Assembly (NCBI GenBank): GCA_964495615.1
Contig: CAZBVX010000003.1
Span: 1-38,751 of the forward strand
Reading direction: 5' to 3'
Source: CAINDR01 sp964495615
GTDB lineage: Bacteria; Patescibacteriota; Patescibacteriia; Patescibacteriales; UBA12465
Length of the DNA stretch: 38,751 nucleotides
Part shown: piece after piece, positions 24,463 through 32,190 of the stretch
How positions within the stretch are numbered: the first letter of the stretch is position 1
How the letters are laid out: every line of letters begins with the position of its first letter
The notes under the pieces: generated by a model
What the model saw: the letters and a program-made list of their open reading frames with translations, nothing else
What the model was told of the DNA's origin: nothing
Databases searched by the model: none
Translations under genes and position numbers: made by a program

Positions 24463-26316
24463 TTATTTGATGTATTGATCGGTTTCCAGATCAATTTTTC
24501 TACTAACTTCTCCCGGCAAGTTGAGCACTGCGCTTTCGATTCTGCTACCGCTTTGCTTCTGCCAATAAAGATTATAACTTGAGTTTTTTGCTTGTTCAAA
24601 AATTTTATTCGGTAAACGATATTCCAAAGTTATTTCTTTGCTTTTTTGCGGATCAACTGTAAAGAAATAACCAAAAATTGTTTTATTCAAATCCACATCA
24701 TCATAAACATCAACTTTTGTTTCTGGACCATTAGCAGAAAGAAAAGTGCTTCCTAGAGGCGCTAGAACGCGAGTATAGCTGCGATATTTGGTGGTGCGCC
24801 AATCATATTGGCCATTGTGTTGATATTTTAAATTAAGAGTAGCTTTTAGACTATCCGCTCCTTGACTTAAAGTATAAGACCATTTCTTACTAACTACGGC
24901 ATCGCTTTTGAAGGCGGCCAAATTGGCATCAACAATCATCAAGTAATCCCCTGTTGGATTTTTTATTTCTCCCGCCCAACCAAGATTTTTTATTAATTCC
25001 TGGCCGGTTGGATGATTTAAATAAACTTGAATATTTTTTTTAGCTAAATTATTGTTAACTAAATTTAAAATTTTTGGATAATTGTCATATGACAAACTAG
25101 TCAACCTTTTTTTTAGTTCTGCAAAAATATCATTAATAACTTCTTTGCGGTCCCAGGAGGAAATATTTTGTTTTACATAGCTAACCTCTACTTCGTATTG
25201 CAAAAGTTCTTGAAAATTATCCCCCTTATAAATAACATTATTTACTTTGATTGGGCCAACCAAATCAATTAAATCAGCGGCTAAGGCCGGATTAATTGCA
25301 ATTACACCATCAAAATTAACTGGCTTTTTGTTGTCCAAAATTACTTCTTGGCGATAAGTGCTTTCAATTTGACGAGCTGAGGTTGGCCAATCCGGAGACC
25401 AATTTGCGTCACGCAAAAACCAGCGATCAGTTTTGATATATTGTTTAATTGGTGCTGGAGGAACGATGTTTAAAGTATCTTTTACAGGCATGTCTAAGTG
25501 ATAAATATCTTCAGCAAAAAAATTTTTTATTTCTCCATTTTCCACAGTCAGAATTCCATAAGTGCCCAAAAACCCGCCAGTTGGACGAAGTTCGTCATTG
25601 TTTTGCAGAAGAATTAAAAAATTAATTTCTTCTGGGTCGCCGACAAAATAAGTTGACAGTTCTGCCAAAGGAACAATTGAATCAAGAAGATAATTAATTT
25701 CTATTAATTTTTTGTCGATATCTTGAATCTGGGAAAATACTGGCAACAAGATACCAATTTGATGAATTTTTTCCAAATTCAAGCTAGCCAAATTAATATC
25801 GGCTTTTATTCCGGTCAATTCGGGAACGCTCTCTCTAGCCAAACGAAAAAGTTCGCTCTTTTTTTCTTTGGAAAGATTATTAAAATCACCACTTGGCGAA
25901 GAAGAAATCACCCCCTGAAAACGTTCAGCCAAAATTGCGGAATTATGAACTGCTCGGCTCAAAATTTCTCCGGTTTTGGTTAGATAAGTCAGATCATCAA
26001 TTTGATTGCGATAAACAAAAAAATTTTTCATCCAAGGCTTGGCAGAAATAATTGCCAAATCTTCTCCGGCTTGAAAAAAATGCTCTTGTGCTTCTTGTGC
26101 TTTTTGAGAAGCGATAACAAAATCTTTTGATTTTACAGCCTCTACTGCTTGATTGATTGCGGTTTTGGCGCTCATTTCAGAAGCATAAAGAGAGCGGAAG
26201 CGATTGAAAGTCGGTAGAAAAAAGAGCAAAAATAAAATTACCGCCCCAACCAAAAGCCAGGAGACGGTTTTTATAATGAGTAGTAATATTTGTAGACCGC
26301 TTCTTTTCCAAGACAT
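24463..26316 (-). CDS. DUF4012 domain protein, membrane-anchored
   Basis: One N-terminal membrane segment (about 10-36) is followed by a long extracytoplasmic region. The DUF4012 hallmark is LLQNNDELRPTGGFLGTYG (about 236-254), and the conserved WSPDWPTSARQ segment follows later. The function of DUF4012 is not known; such proteins are common in CPR and Gram-positive bacteria near wall and glycan genes, and are thought to act at the cell surface. It is the last gene of a three-gene operon (HTH/NTase-like, pilin-like, DUF4012), starting 12 bp after the pilin gene. The length of 617 residues is usual. Confidence 0.85.
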   Translation of the reverse strand: MSWKRSGLQILLLIIKTVSWLLVGAVILFLLFFLPTFNRFRSLYASEMSAKTAINQAVEAVKSKDFVIASQKAQEAQEHFFQAGEDLAIISAKPWMKNFFVYRNQIDDLTYLTKTGEILSRAVHNSAILAERFQGVISSSPSGDFNNLSKEKKSELFRLARESVPELTGIKADINLASLNLEKIHQIGILLPVFSQIQDIDKKLIEINYLLDSIVPLAELSTYFVGDPEEINFLILLQNNDELRPTGGFLGTYGILTVENGEIKNFFAEDIYHLDMPVKDTLNIVPPAPIKQYIKTDRWFLRDANWSPDWPTSARQIESTYRQEVILDNKKPVNFDGVIAINPALAADLIDLVGPIKVNNVIYKGDNFQELLQYEVEVSYVKQNISSWDRKEVINDIFAELKKRLTSLSYDNYPKILNLVNNNLAKKNIQVYLNHPTGQELIKNLGWAGEIKNPTGDYLMIVDANLAAFKSDAVVSKKWSYTLSQGADSLKATLNLKYQHNGQYDWRTTKYRSYTRVLAPLGSTFLSANGPETKVDVYDDVDLNKTIFGYFFTVDPQKSKEITLEYRLPNKIFEQAKNSSYNLYWQKQSGSRIESAVLNLPGEVSRKIDLETDQYIK

Positions 26317-26328
26317 AAAAAATTATAA

Positions 26329-26859
26329 TTATTGGGGAGAATAGATATATTTACTGTAATTAGAAGGAGAACCGCACCAAGAAGTATTAAAATAAGTTAA
26401 ACCAAGCCGGCGATAGCCTTTTAGTTCGCAACGATCTGGGTCATTTTTGTTTTCTAATTGAGTAATTAAAGTAAAACCTTGACCATCAGCGGTGACATCA
26501 CCATATATATAAGTATAAGACCCGTCAACAAAAGGCCTGGTGTTATTATTTATCGGATCAACCGGACGTTTAGACATCCAAGGAGCAAGATCTGAAAGCC
26601 AATTTTCATTTACACTATAAACAAAAGTATTGACCCCATAACCGCCTCCTGGCGGATATTTTCCGTGTTCATCATAATACATCTGCAAGGCATTATAAAT
26701 CTGTTTTATGTCGGCCTTTCTTTTTGCATCTCTTCCCTTCATTCTTGCTGAATTCAAGGCAACAATACTAAGAGTCGCCAAAAGGCCAATGATAGCAATT
26801 ACTACCAAAAGTTCGATTAAGGTAAAGCCCTTTTTGTTTTTTGCCACGACACTAAACAT
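26329..26859 (-). CDS. Type IV pilin/pseudopilin-like protein
   Basis: A short leader MFSVVAKNKKG ends at G11 and is followed by FTLIELLVVIAIIGLLATLSI, the class III prepilin signal with Glu at +5, cut by a PilD-type peptidase. The extended N-terminal helix runs to about residue 60 (MKGRDAKRKADIKQIYNALQMYYDEHGKYPP), as in GspG/PilE-like major pilins. A short beta-rich globular domain follows, with two cysteines (in DRCELKG and SWCGS) that may form a disulfide. At 176 residues it fits a pilin. Its start codon overlaps the last codons of the upstream regulator gene by 8 bp, so translation is probably coupled. No pilus assembly ATPase or PilC is in this window, so it may work with machinery encoded elsewhere. 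Confidence 0.85.
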   Translation of the reverse strand: MFSVVAKNKKGFTLIELLVVIAIIGLLATLSIVALNSARMKGRDAKRKADIKQIYNALQMYYDEHGKYPPGGGYGVNTFVYSVNENWLSDLAPWMSKRPVDPINNNTRPFVDGSYTYIYGDVTADGQGFTLITQLENKNDPDRCELKGYRRLGLTYFNTSWCGSPSNYSKYIYSPQ

Positions 26860-27493
26860 TAACGATTTTTTTTGCTTTATTTTTTTGATTCAGTACTTCC
26901 TTTTCCTTTTCTTCGTCGGTTACCACAATCTTTTTACCATGGATAATGTTATAAACAAAAAAATCAGCAATATCGACACGATAAGAATACTCACGATAAT
27001 CCATAATGGTGTAATTCAATTCTCTGCCCAAATCTTCTTCCAATTCATTAATCAAGGGAATAAGCTTATCACGATTAAAGCGACCAACCAAAAGAATGTC
27101 GGTTTGTGATTTTGGGTTGCTTACCAAACTGCCGCTCAAGATGAATACTTTTGGTGAACAGGTGGCTCTGATTTTTTCAACAAAGACGTTATTGGAGAGA
27201 ACTTGTGATTTCACCATGAGAGCTTTTAGTTCTGGAAAAAGAACAAAATCTTGATTGACATGATAATATTTTTTTTCGGTCTTGCCTCGATCTCTTTCTT
27301 CTAATTCAACAGAGTCTTCGTCACAAGAAAGCAAGCCAAAAGATTGGAGATTTTCCAATTCTCGACGGATAGAGTTGACTTGCATTTTTAGGTCTCGAGA
27401 AAGTTGGCGCAAATAAAACTTCTCGTCCTGATTAAGAACAAAAATTTTTAATAATTTTACCCTAGCTTGAGATCCAAATAATTTGGTTAGCAT
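26852..27493 (-). CDS. Winged-helix DNA-binding protein fused to degenerate nucleotidyltransferase-like domain
   Basis: Residues about 8-85 form a winged helix-turn-helix (SQARVKLLKIFV, then YLRQLSRDLKMQVNSIRRELENL as the recognition region). Residues about 100-195 resemble a minimal nucleotidyltransferase: VFILSGSLVSNP with G121-S122, then QTDILLVG with D132. Active enzymes have Asp-x-Asp here; this protein has Asp-Ile-Leu, so catalysis is doubtful. It is the first gene of the pilin-DUF4012 operon, and it overlaps the pilin start by 8 bp (stop TAG of one, ATG of the next). It probably regulates its own operon, perhaps sensing a nucleotide through the NTase-like domain. That role is inference. 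Confidence 0.75.
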   Translation of the reverse strand: MLTKLFGSQARVKLLKIFVLNQDEKFYLRQLSRDLKMQVNSIRRELENLQSFGLLSCDEDSVELEERDRGKTEKKYYHVNQDFVLFPELKALMVKSQVLSNNVFVEKIRATCSPKVFILSGSLVSNPKSQTDILLVGRFNRDKLIPLINELEEDLGRELNYTIMDYREYSYRVDIADFFVYNIIHGKKIVVTDEEKEKEVLNQKNKAKKIVNV

Positions 27494-27521
27494 TTGTTTA
27501 TTCGCTGCTTTGTTGTATAAT
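27494..27521 (+). promoter_or_regulatory. Candidate promoter for the 27580 gene in the divergent region
   Basis: TTGTTT (27494-27499), 16-bp spacer, perfect TATAAT (27516-27521). The region is shared with the start of the minus-strand regulator gene, so binding of that regulator here could control both directions. The -35 box is weak. Confidence 0.45.
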
Positions 27522-27579
27522 AATAATATAACAAGCGACCAAAAGCGTCAAACTAAAAATTCAATTGAACTTAATTTTT

Positions 27580-29838
27580 ATGTACAAAATTGCTCCCTTA
27601 ATTCTTAATTCGGGAAAGAAGAGTGGCGGAGCCGGCCAAATCTTCATCGCTCAGCCAGATGCTCAAAAAGAAAATTCGGCCGGAAAACTTTTTATCCTTT
27701 TTGAAGCCATTGGCAAAAGCGCCGATTTGAATCAAGTTGCCGATTTCTTGATTGCCAATCTAAACTACTATTACTACGAAAATGAAAAGATTGCTCTTTT
27801 GGGATCAATCAAAGATTTACGACCAGAAAATATCTTTGAAAGCGCTCTCGCCAAAACAAATTCTGAATTTTGGGAATGGATTAATAATGAAAAATTATCT
27901 TTTAATCCACGAGAGGCCAGTATTACTGCGGGCATTGTTTTGGAAAAAGAGATTCACTTTTCCTCTTTCGGCTCAAACCGCATAAAATTAGTATACAAAA
28001 AAGGAGGATCATATGAAATTGTTGACCTCCTAAAAAATGAACCAGAAAACGAAGGAGGTGATAAAATATTTTCTTCGGTAATTAGCGGCCAATTACCTTC
28101 CGATTCTTCTTTTATTTTGAGCAATGAAGCTCTTCCTGAATATATTTCTGAAGAAAATTTGAAAGATATTATTTCAAAATTACCCCCAATTAGCGCTTCT
28201 GAACAGTTAAAAAACAGCCTAGCTGCTTCAAATTCTTTTGTTCCTTTTTTGGCAATAATCATCAAAAGCACCAAACTCAATTTTGAGAATAGAGAGATTA
28301 GTCATTCGGATCCTGTCAGTCCTCACACTTCCCACACCTCCATGAATAACTTGAATTACACTGAAGAAAAAACAGAACGACTTCTTTCGCCAATCGGCAC
28401 AATCAACATCAAAAAAGGCGTAAAAAAAGCTGGCAGTTTTTTGGAAAAATTCATGCCTAGACCAAAAAATCCAGAAACAAACCAAAAAAATATTCAAAAA
28501 GAAGAAGTCAATAAATCACCCTTAATTTCTCCGATTAGCGCCGGTCCCCAAAAAATAGGAATTTCTGAACCAATGCGCCGCCGTACCGGAAAAAGAAAAA
28601 GTCCTGGAACAAGTTTTGAAATTATCAAAGTTATTTTCCGAATAATTACTATTGCCCTAAAAAACTTTTTGCAAATTTTCCAGCTCTCATTTTGGAAAAA
28701 TACCCTTAAAAAAATTAATAATTGGTTTTTTGCTCTGAATTTGAAACAAAAAATTCTAGCATCGATATTGATAATTGTTTCCTTATCCCTGCTTACCAGC
28801 CTCTTTTTTACCGGCAATATTAACAAATTGCGCCAAGAAAAAAAGATAGCAGAAAATATTATTGCTAATATCAAGGCACAAGAAGATCAAATTGATATTT
28901 ATCTTTTATACGGCAACGAAGAAGGAGCAAAGTTAATCGCTCAAAAAATTGAAAGCGATATTGCTAGCCTAAACGAAAATCAAAAAAATAATAATGATTT
29001 TAAAGCGGTTAATGAAAAATTTGATAACTTGCTGGCAAAAATTCAACATTTGAACAAAATTGAAGCTGTTGAAGTTTTTGATTTTTCCACTAGCCAAGCC
29101 GGGGCAAATCCAGAAACACTTTATTTGTTAAAAGATTTTTCTCTTTTCGCCTTTGACAGCAGTACTAAAACTTCTTTCTTGTATGACCTAAAAAATTCAG
29201 ATGCTGCCAAAAATAACATCTCACAACTAAATTCTCCAATCTACGGCACTAGCGACAAATCGGGAAATGTATTCTTATTTAGCGGTCAAAATATTGGCAA
29301 ATTAAATGCTAGCGAAAATACCATCACCTTCACCCCGGTATCCTTAGAAAATAACCAAAACATTGCTGGATTTAGCACTTATAATAACTGGTCTTATTTA
29401 TTAAATTCTAGTGATGGAAAAGTATACAAATATGTCTTAAGGAGCGGCAAATACGAAAAAGATGCGGCTCGCACAGCACCTAATGATACCAACACTGCTG
29501 CTTTTGCAATTGATGATGCTGGTCAAATATTCACTGTCAAAAAAACTGGTGAAATCGAAAAATATGTAAATGGTGAAAAACAAACATTCACTTCCGATTC
29601 TCTTTTACCAATTACTAGTGGAATTTCCAAGCTGATTATTAGCGGCTCCAATTTCTATCTGATTGATCGCCAAGAAAAAAGAATTATTGTCTTCACCCTG
29701 GATAACGCAAAACCTAAAGCCAAGTTTAAGGCTCAATATCAGTTTACTAATTTGCCAGAATTAAAAGACGCCACCATCAGCGGCAACACTGCTTACCTCT
29801 TAAGTGGTAGCAAGATTTATAAAGCGGAGATGAAATAA
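27580..29838 (+). CDS. Membrane protein: degenerate PPM-phosphatase-like domain, TM helix, coiled coil, propeller-like domain
   Basis: Numbered from the ATG at 27580 (752 aa); an upstream in-frame TTG at 27565 is less likely. Residues 1 to about 235 match the rhythm of PPM/PP2C Ser/Thr phosphatases, but key acids are changed: FEAIG (41-45) where active enzymes have DGxGG, GSNR (131-134) where GDSR is expected, and LSNEAL (180-185) where SDG is expected. It is therefore probably a pseudophosphatase. A polar linker (about 240-350) leads to a membrane helix (about 391-410), a coiled coil (about 412-495), and a beta-rich outer region of repeated blade-like units (about 497-752) typical of a propeller. 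The layout suggests signalling across the membrane. The opposite gene is the HTH/NTase-like regulator, with 86 bp between starts. PPM homology is by eye. Confidence 0.65.
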   Translation: MYKIAPLILNSGKKSGGAGQIFIAQPDAQKENSAGKLFILFEAIGKSADLNQVADFLIANLNYYYYENEKIALLGSIKDLRPENIFESALAKTNSEFWEWINNEKLSFNPREASITAGIVLEKEIHFSSFGSNRIKLVYKKGGSYEIVDLLKNEPENEGGDKIFSSVISGQLPSDSSFILSNEALPEYISEENLKDIISKLPPISASEQLKNSLAASNSFVPFLAIIIKSTKLNFENREISHSDPVSPHTSHTSMNNLNYTEEKTERLLSPIGTINIKKGVKKAGSFLEKFMPRPKNPETNQKNIQKEEVNKSPLISPISAGPQKIGISEPMRRRTGKRKSPGTSFEIIKVIFRIITIALKNFLQIFQLSFWKNTLKKINNWFFALNLKQKILASILIIVSLSLLTSLFFTGNINKLRQEKKIAENIIANIKAQEDQIDIYLLYGNEEGAKLIAQKIESDIASLNENQKNNNDFKAVNEKFDNLLAKIQHLNKIEAVEVFDFSTSQAGANPETLYLLKDFSLFAFDSSTKTSFLYDLKNSDAAKNNISQLNSPIYGTSDKSGNVFLFSGQNIGKLNASENTITFTPVSLENNQNIAGFSTYNNWSYLLNSSDGKVYKYVLRSGKYEKDAARTAPNDTNTAAFAIDDAGQIFTVKKTGEIEKYVNGEKQTFTSDSLLPITSGISKLIISGSNFYLIDRQEKRIIVFTLDNAKPKAKFKAQYQFTNLPELKDATISGNTAYLLSGSKIYKAEMK

Positions 29839-29850
29839 ATTTTCTCAAGA

Positions 29851-29894
29851 CACACAAAAAAAGACATCCCTTTCAGGATGTCTTTTTTTGTGTG
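29851..29894. terminator. Bidirectional terminator between the 27580 gene and rplL
   Basis: Nineteen consecutive perfect base pairs (CACAC, A run, GACATCC against GGATGTC, T run, GTGTG) with a 6-nt loop. Both flanks carry the T or A runs needed on each strand. It is the strongest hairpin in the window. Confidence 0.93.
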
Positions 29895-29904
29895 AGCGAA
29901 CTTA

Positions 29905-30303
29905 TTATTTCAAAGTTACTTTTGCACCAGCTTCTTCTAATTCCTTCTTGATTTTTTCAGCTTCTTCTTTTTTAACGCCCTCTCTTACTAATTTTGGAGC
30001 AGCGTCAACCAAGTCTTTGGCTTCTTTCAAACCAAGTTCAGTTAAAGTGCGAACAACTTTAATGACGTTGATTTTGTTTGCGCCAGCGTCTGTTAATTCG
30101 ATGTCAAAAGCATCTTTTTCTTCAGCAGCAGCACCTGCAGCAGGGCCAGCAGCCATCATCATTGCTGGAGCAGAAGCGGAAACGCCGAATTTTTCTTCTA
30201 AGATTTTTACCAATTCAGCTAAATCCAAAACACTCATTTTTTCGATTTCACTGACGAGGGAAGCAAATTTTGCTGGTACCTCGATTTCTTTTTTGTCTTC
30301 CAT
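29905..30303 (-). CDS. rplL: Ribosomal protein bL12 (L7/L12)
   Basis: Acidic stalk protein that recruits translation GTPases. The N-terminal dimerisation helix region (about 15-45, IEKMSVLDLAELVKILEEKFGV) is followed by an Ala-rich hinge with MMMAAGPAAGAAAEE, then the C-terminal domain containing FDIELTDAGANKINVIKVVR and GLKEAKDLVDAAPKLVREG, the classical L12 signature. I chose the ATG at 30303 (132 aa): the open frame continues to 30351, but that extension overlaps rplJ and its lysine-rich sequence does not look like L12. It lies 28 bp after rplJ and is cotranscribed with it. Confidence 0.97.
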   Translation of the reverse strand: MEDKKEIEVPAKFASLVSEIEKMSVLDLAELVKILEEKFGVSASAPAMMMAAGPAAGAAAEEKDAFDIELTDAGANKINVIKVVRTLTELGLKEAKDLVDAAPKLVREGVKKEEAEKIKKELEEAGAKVTLK

Positions 30304-30331
30304 AGATTTAAAATTAAATTTATTTTTTATA

Positions 30332-30859
30332 TTATGCTTTTTTTTCTTCAATCGCTTTTAGAACATGGACTAAATTGCGTAAATTTCCGGTTAAAGCGTT
30401 GACGAAACCGGAGATAGGCGCGTTCAAAGAACCGACCAATTTGGCATACAATTCAGTTTTGCTTGGCAATTGTGAGAGAGCAACTACTTCTTCTTTGGAA
30501 AGAATTTTTCCGTCGAGAAGGCCTCCCAAGAAAAAGATTTTGTCTTCTTTTCCTTTGGCAAAAGTGGAAACCGCTTTTACCGGAGAAACTTGATCTTCGT
30601 AAGAGAAGATTGCTGCTACCTTGCCATCAAAACCGCGAGCATTCAAACCTTCAATTCCTTGATTTTTGAAAGCTAAATTCATCAAGGTTTTCTTGGCGAC
30701 AAAATATTCACCATTTTCAGTGCGTAATTTGTTGCGCAATTCCTCGTTGTCTTTAACCCCCAAAGCATTGAAGCCGGCGAAAACAATTGATTTGGATTTT
30801 TCAATTTTTGTTTCTAGGCTTCGCAGAATTTCCTGCTTTTGGATTTTTGTTTTTGGCAT
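30332..30859 (-). CDS. rplJ: Ribosomal protein uL10
   Basis: Base of the L12 stalk and, in many bacteria, an autoregulator that binds its own leader RNA. The N-terminal domain reads MPKTKIQKQEILRSLETKI and then SIVFAGFNALGVKDNEELRNKLR, with VAKKTLMNLAFKNQG typical of L10. The C-terminal helix (about 140-175) would bind L12 dimers. The length of 175 residues is normal. There is no Shine-Dalgarno sequence; the ATG follows an AT-repeat. The mRNA has a leader of about 130 nt with a structured attenuator-like region. Confidence 0.97.
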   Translation of the reverse strand: MPKTKIQKQEILRSLETKIEKSKSIVFAGFNALGVKDNEELRNKLRTENGEYFVAKKTLMNLAFKNQGIEGLNARGFDGKVAAIFSYEDQVSPVKAVSTFAKGKEDKIFFLGGLLDGKILSKEEVVALSQLPSKTELYAKLVGSLNAPISGFVNALTGNLRNLVHVLKAIEEKKA

Positions 30860-30881
30860 ATATATTAATTTATATATAAAT

Positions 30882-30905
30882 AAAAAAAGCGACCTTTTGG
30901 GCCAC
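30882..30905 (-). terminator. Attenuator hairpin in the rplJ leader
   Basis: On the minus strand GTGGCC pairs with GGTCGC (one G-T and one T-G wobble) around the loop CAAAA, followed immediately by seven T. It sits between the promoter and rplJ, so it would stop transcription before the gene unless prevented. Confidence 0.65.
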
Positions 30906-30990
30906 AGAGATAAAAATAGCTAAAATTAGCTAAATATCGCCTCGGTAAGACTCATTGTCATTGCTTACGGTCTGTGGCTTTGCTTTTGTT
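30882..30990 (-). promoter_or_regulatory. rplJ-rplL mRNA leader with two mutually exclusive folds
   Basis: An 8-bp long-range helix, GCCACAGA (plus-strand position 30971-30978) with TCTGTGGC (30901-30908), encloses most of the leader and an inner GTAAG/CTTAC helix. Its 3' arm shares 30901-30905 with the terminator hairpin, so only one can form. This is the geometry of L10-leader attenuators known from Firmicutes. Whether bound L10 stabilises the long-range helix or the terminator cannot be deduced from sequence. Confidence 0.6.
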
Positions 30991-30996
30991 ATCTAA

Positions 30997-31024
30997 ATGA
31001 TAACATATTTATCAATAGAGTCAA
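30997..31024 (-). promoter_or_regulatory. Promoter for rplJ-rplL
   Basis: On the minus strand TTGACT (31019-31024), 16-bp spacer, TATCAT (30997-31002). The -35 box overlaps the TGA stop codon of uvrC. The start is expected near 30990, leaving a leader of about 130 nt. Confidence 0.7.
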
Positions 31025-32190
31025 GGGTTTTGCGATTTTATTCTTCCGCTCCTTTTTCGTCCAAAGTTGGCAAAACGATGCGCCTCTTCCCTCACCTTCA
31101 ATAAAATCGGCTTGAGACTTTTTGCTAATTCTTTGGAATTATTTTTAGTACCGCGCGCAAAAACTAATTTATCGCCACCAAATTTAGAAATACCAACTAA
31201 TAAAGGATATAAATTTAACTTGGCTAATTCACGAGTTAAAAAAGAAATCTGTGGTGAACCGCCGTCAATCATAATCAAATCAGGCAATGGCCATTCTGGG
31301 TGCTTAAAGCGACGAGTTAACACCTCCAACAAAGCCGCTTCATCATTACCATCACTAACTTCTTTTAATTTAAAAAGGCGATACTGATTTTTATCTGCCT
31401 CAGCACCAGAAAAGACCACCATTGAGCCATAAGTCTCTTTGCCGGATAAATGAGAAATATCGTAGCCTTCAATTCGATTTAAATGCGGGATATCCAAACT
31501 ATCTTCCCTGGTTAATAAAGTTACTTCTTGCAAATGGCGTAAAGCCTTTTCCTGCAAGGGATTTTCTTTGGCTAATTGCTTTAACAATCTAGTTCTCTCG
31601 CCGGATAATAACATTTTTAGATGTTTGATATTTTTTTGATAATCCTTTTTGTTAATTATTCCCAGACAAGTTCCAGGACACAAACCAATTTGATAATCAA
31701 AACAAGCCTTGCCGTTTTCTGGCACGCAAGTACTCCACGGAAAAATACGGCGAATCAAACGCAAAGCATTAAAAATCAAACGTTGAGATTGATAAGGGCC
31801 AAAAATATGATATTTTTCTTCGGGAAATTTTTTTAAATCCTGACCACGAATAATAATTGGCTTTGGATAATCTTCGTTGCCAATTACTACATAAATAAAA
31901 GAACGATTGTCGCGATCGCGAATATTGTATTTAGGCCAATATTTTTTTATCTCTGCCGCCTCCAAAATAATTGCTTCCAGCAAAGTGTCTGTTTCTTGCC
32001 AGCGCAATTCATGAGCACTAGCCACCATTTCAGCAATTCGAGCTTCAGTATTTTTTTGAAAATATTGCGAAAGACGATTTTTTAAACTGGTTGCTCGGCC
32101 GACATAAAGAACTTCTCCTTTTTCATCCAACCAAAAATAAACGCCAGGCGCTTTGGGAACTATTTTTAATTTTTCTTTAAGATTCGGCAT
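31021..32190 (-). CDS. uvrC: Excision repair nuclease subunit UvrC, short form
   Basis: Makes both incisions in nucleotide excision repair. The GIY-YIG domain has GVYFW (16-20), YVGRA (29-33) and candidate catalytic E77. The Cys cluster is at C163, C171 and C175 (ACFDYQIGLCPGTC). The RNase H-like nuclease retains its triad: D244 in EGYDISH, D309 in MIDGG, H371 in EEAHRF. The UVR module that normally follows the Cys region is not recognisable: residues about 203-225 read LLKQLAKENPLQEKALRHLQ rather than the usual LxFExAAxxRD pattern. The C-terminal HhH2 domain is also absent, since the protein ends about 18 residues after H371. At 389 residues it is much shorter than the usual 590-620. It starts on the last base of the uvrA stop (TAATG). 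Confidence 0.93.
   Translation of the reverse strand: MPNLKEKLKIVPKAPGVYFWLDEKGEVLYVGRATSLKNRLSQYFQKNTEARIAEMVASAHELRWQETDTLLEAIILEAAEIKKYWPKYNIRDRDNRSFIYVVIGNEDYPKPIIIRGQDLKKFPEEKYHIFGPYQSQRLIFNALRLIRRIFPWSTCVPENGKACFDYQIGLCPGTCLGIINKKDYQKNIKHLKMLLSGERTRLLKQLAKENPLQEKALRHLQEVTLLTREDSLDIPHLNRIEGYDISHLSGKETYGSMVVFSGAEADKNQYRLFKLKEVSDGNDEAALLEVLTRRFKHPEWPLPDLIMIDGGSPQISFLTRELAKLNLYPLLVGISKFGGDKLVFARGTKNNSKELAKSLKPILLKVREEAHRFANFGRKRSGRIKSQNP

Noticed and set aside
27565..27579. TTG start for the pseudophosphatase-like protein
   Set aside because: The ATG at 27580 is 15 nt downstream and the domain begins there; a TTG start is less likely without a ribosome-binding site.
30304..30351. Longer rplL start
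   Set aside because: The added residues are lysine/asparagine-rich, overlap rplJ, and are absent from typical L12.
29888..30361. Open frame opposite rplL
   Set aside because: It is antisense to a certain ribosomal gene, and is open only because of its codon bias; no family features.
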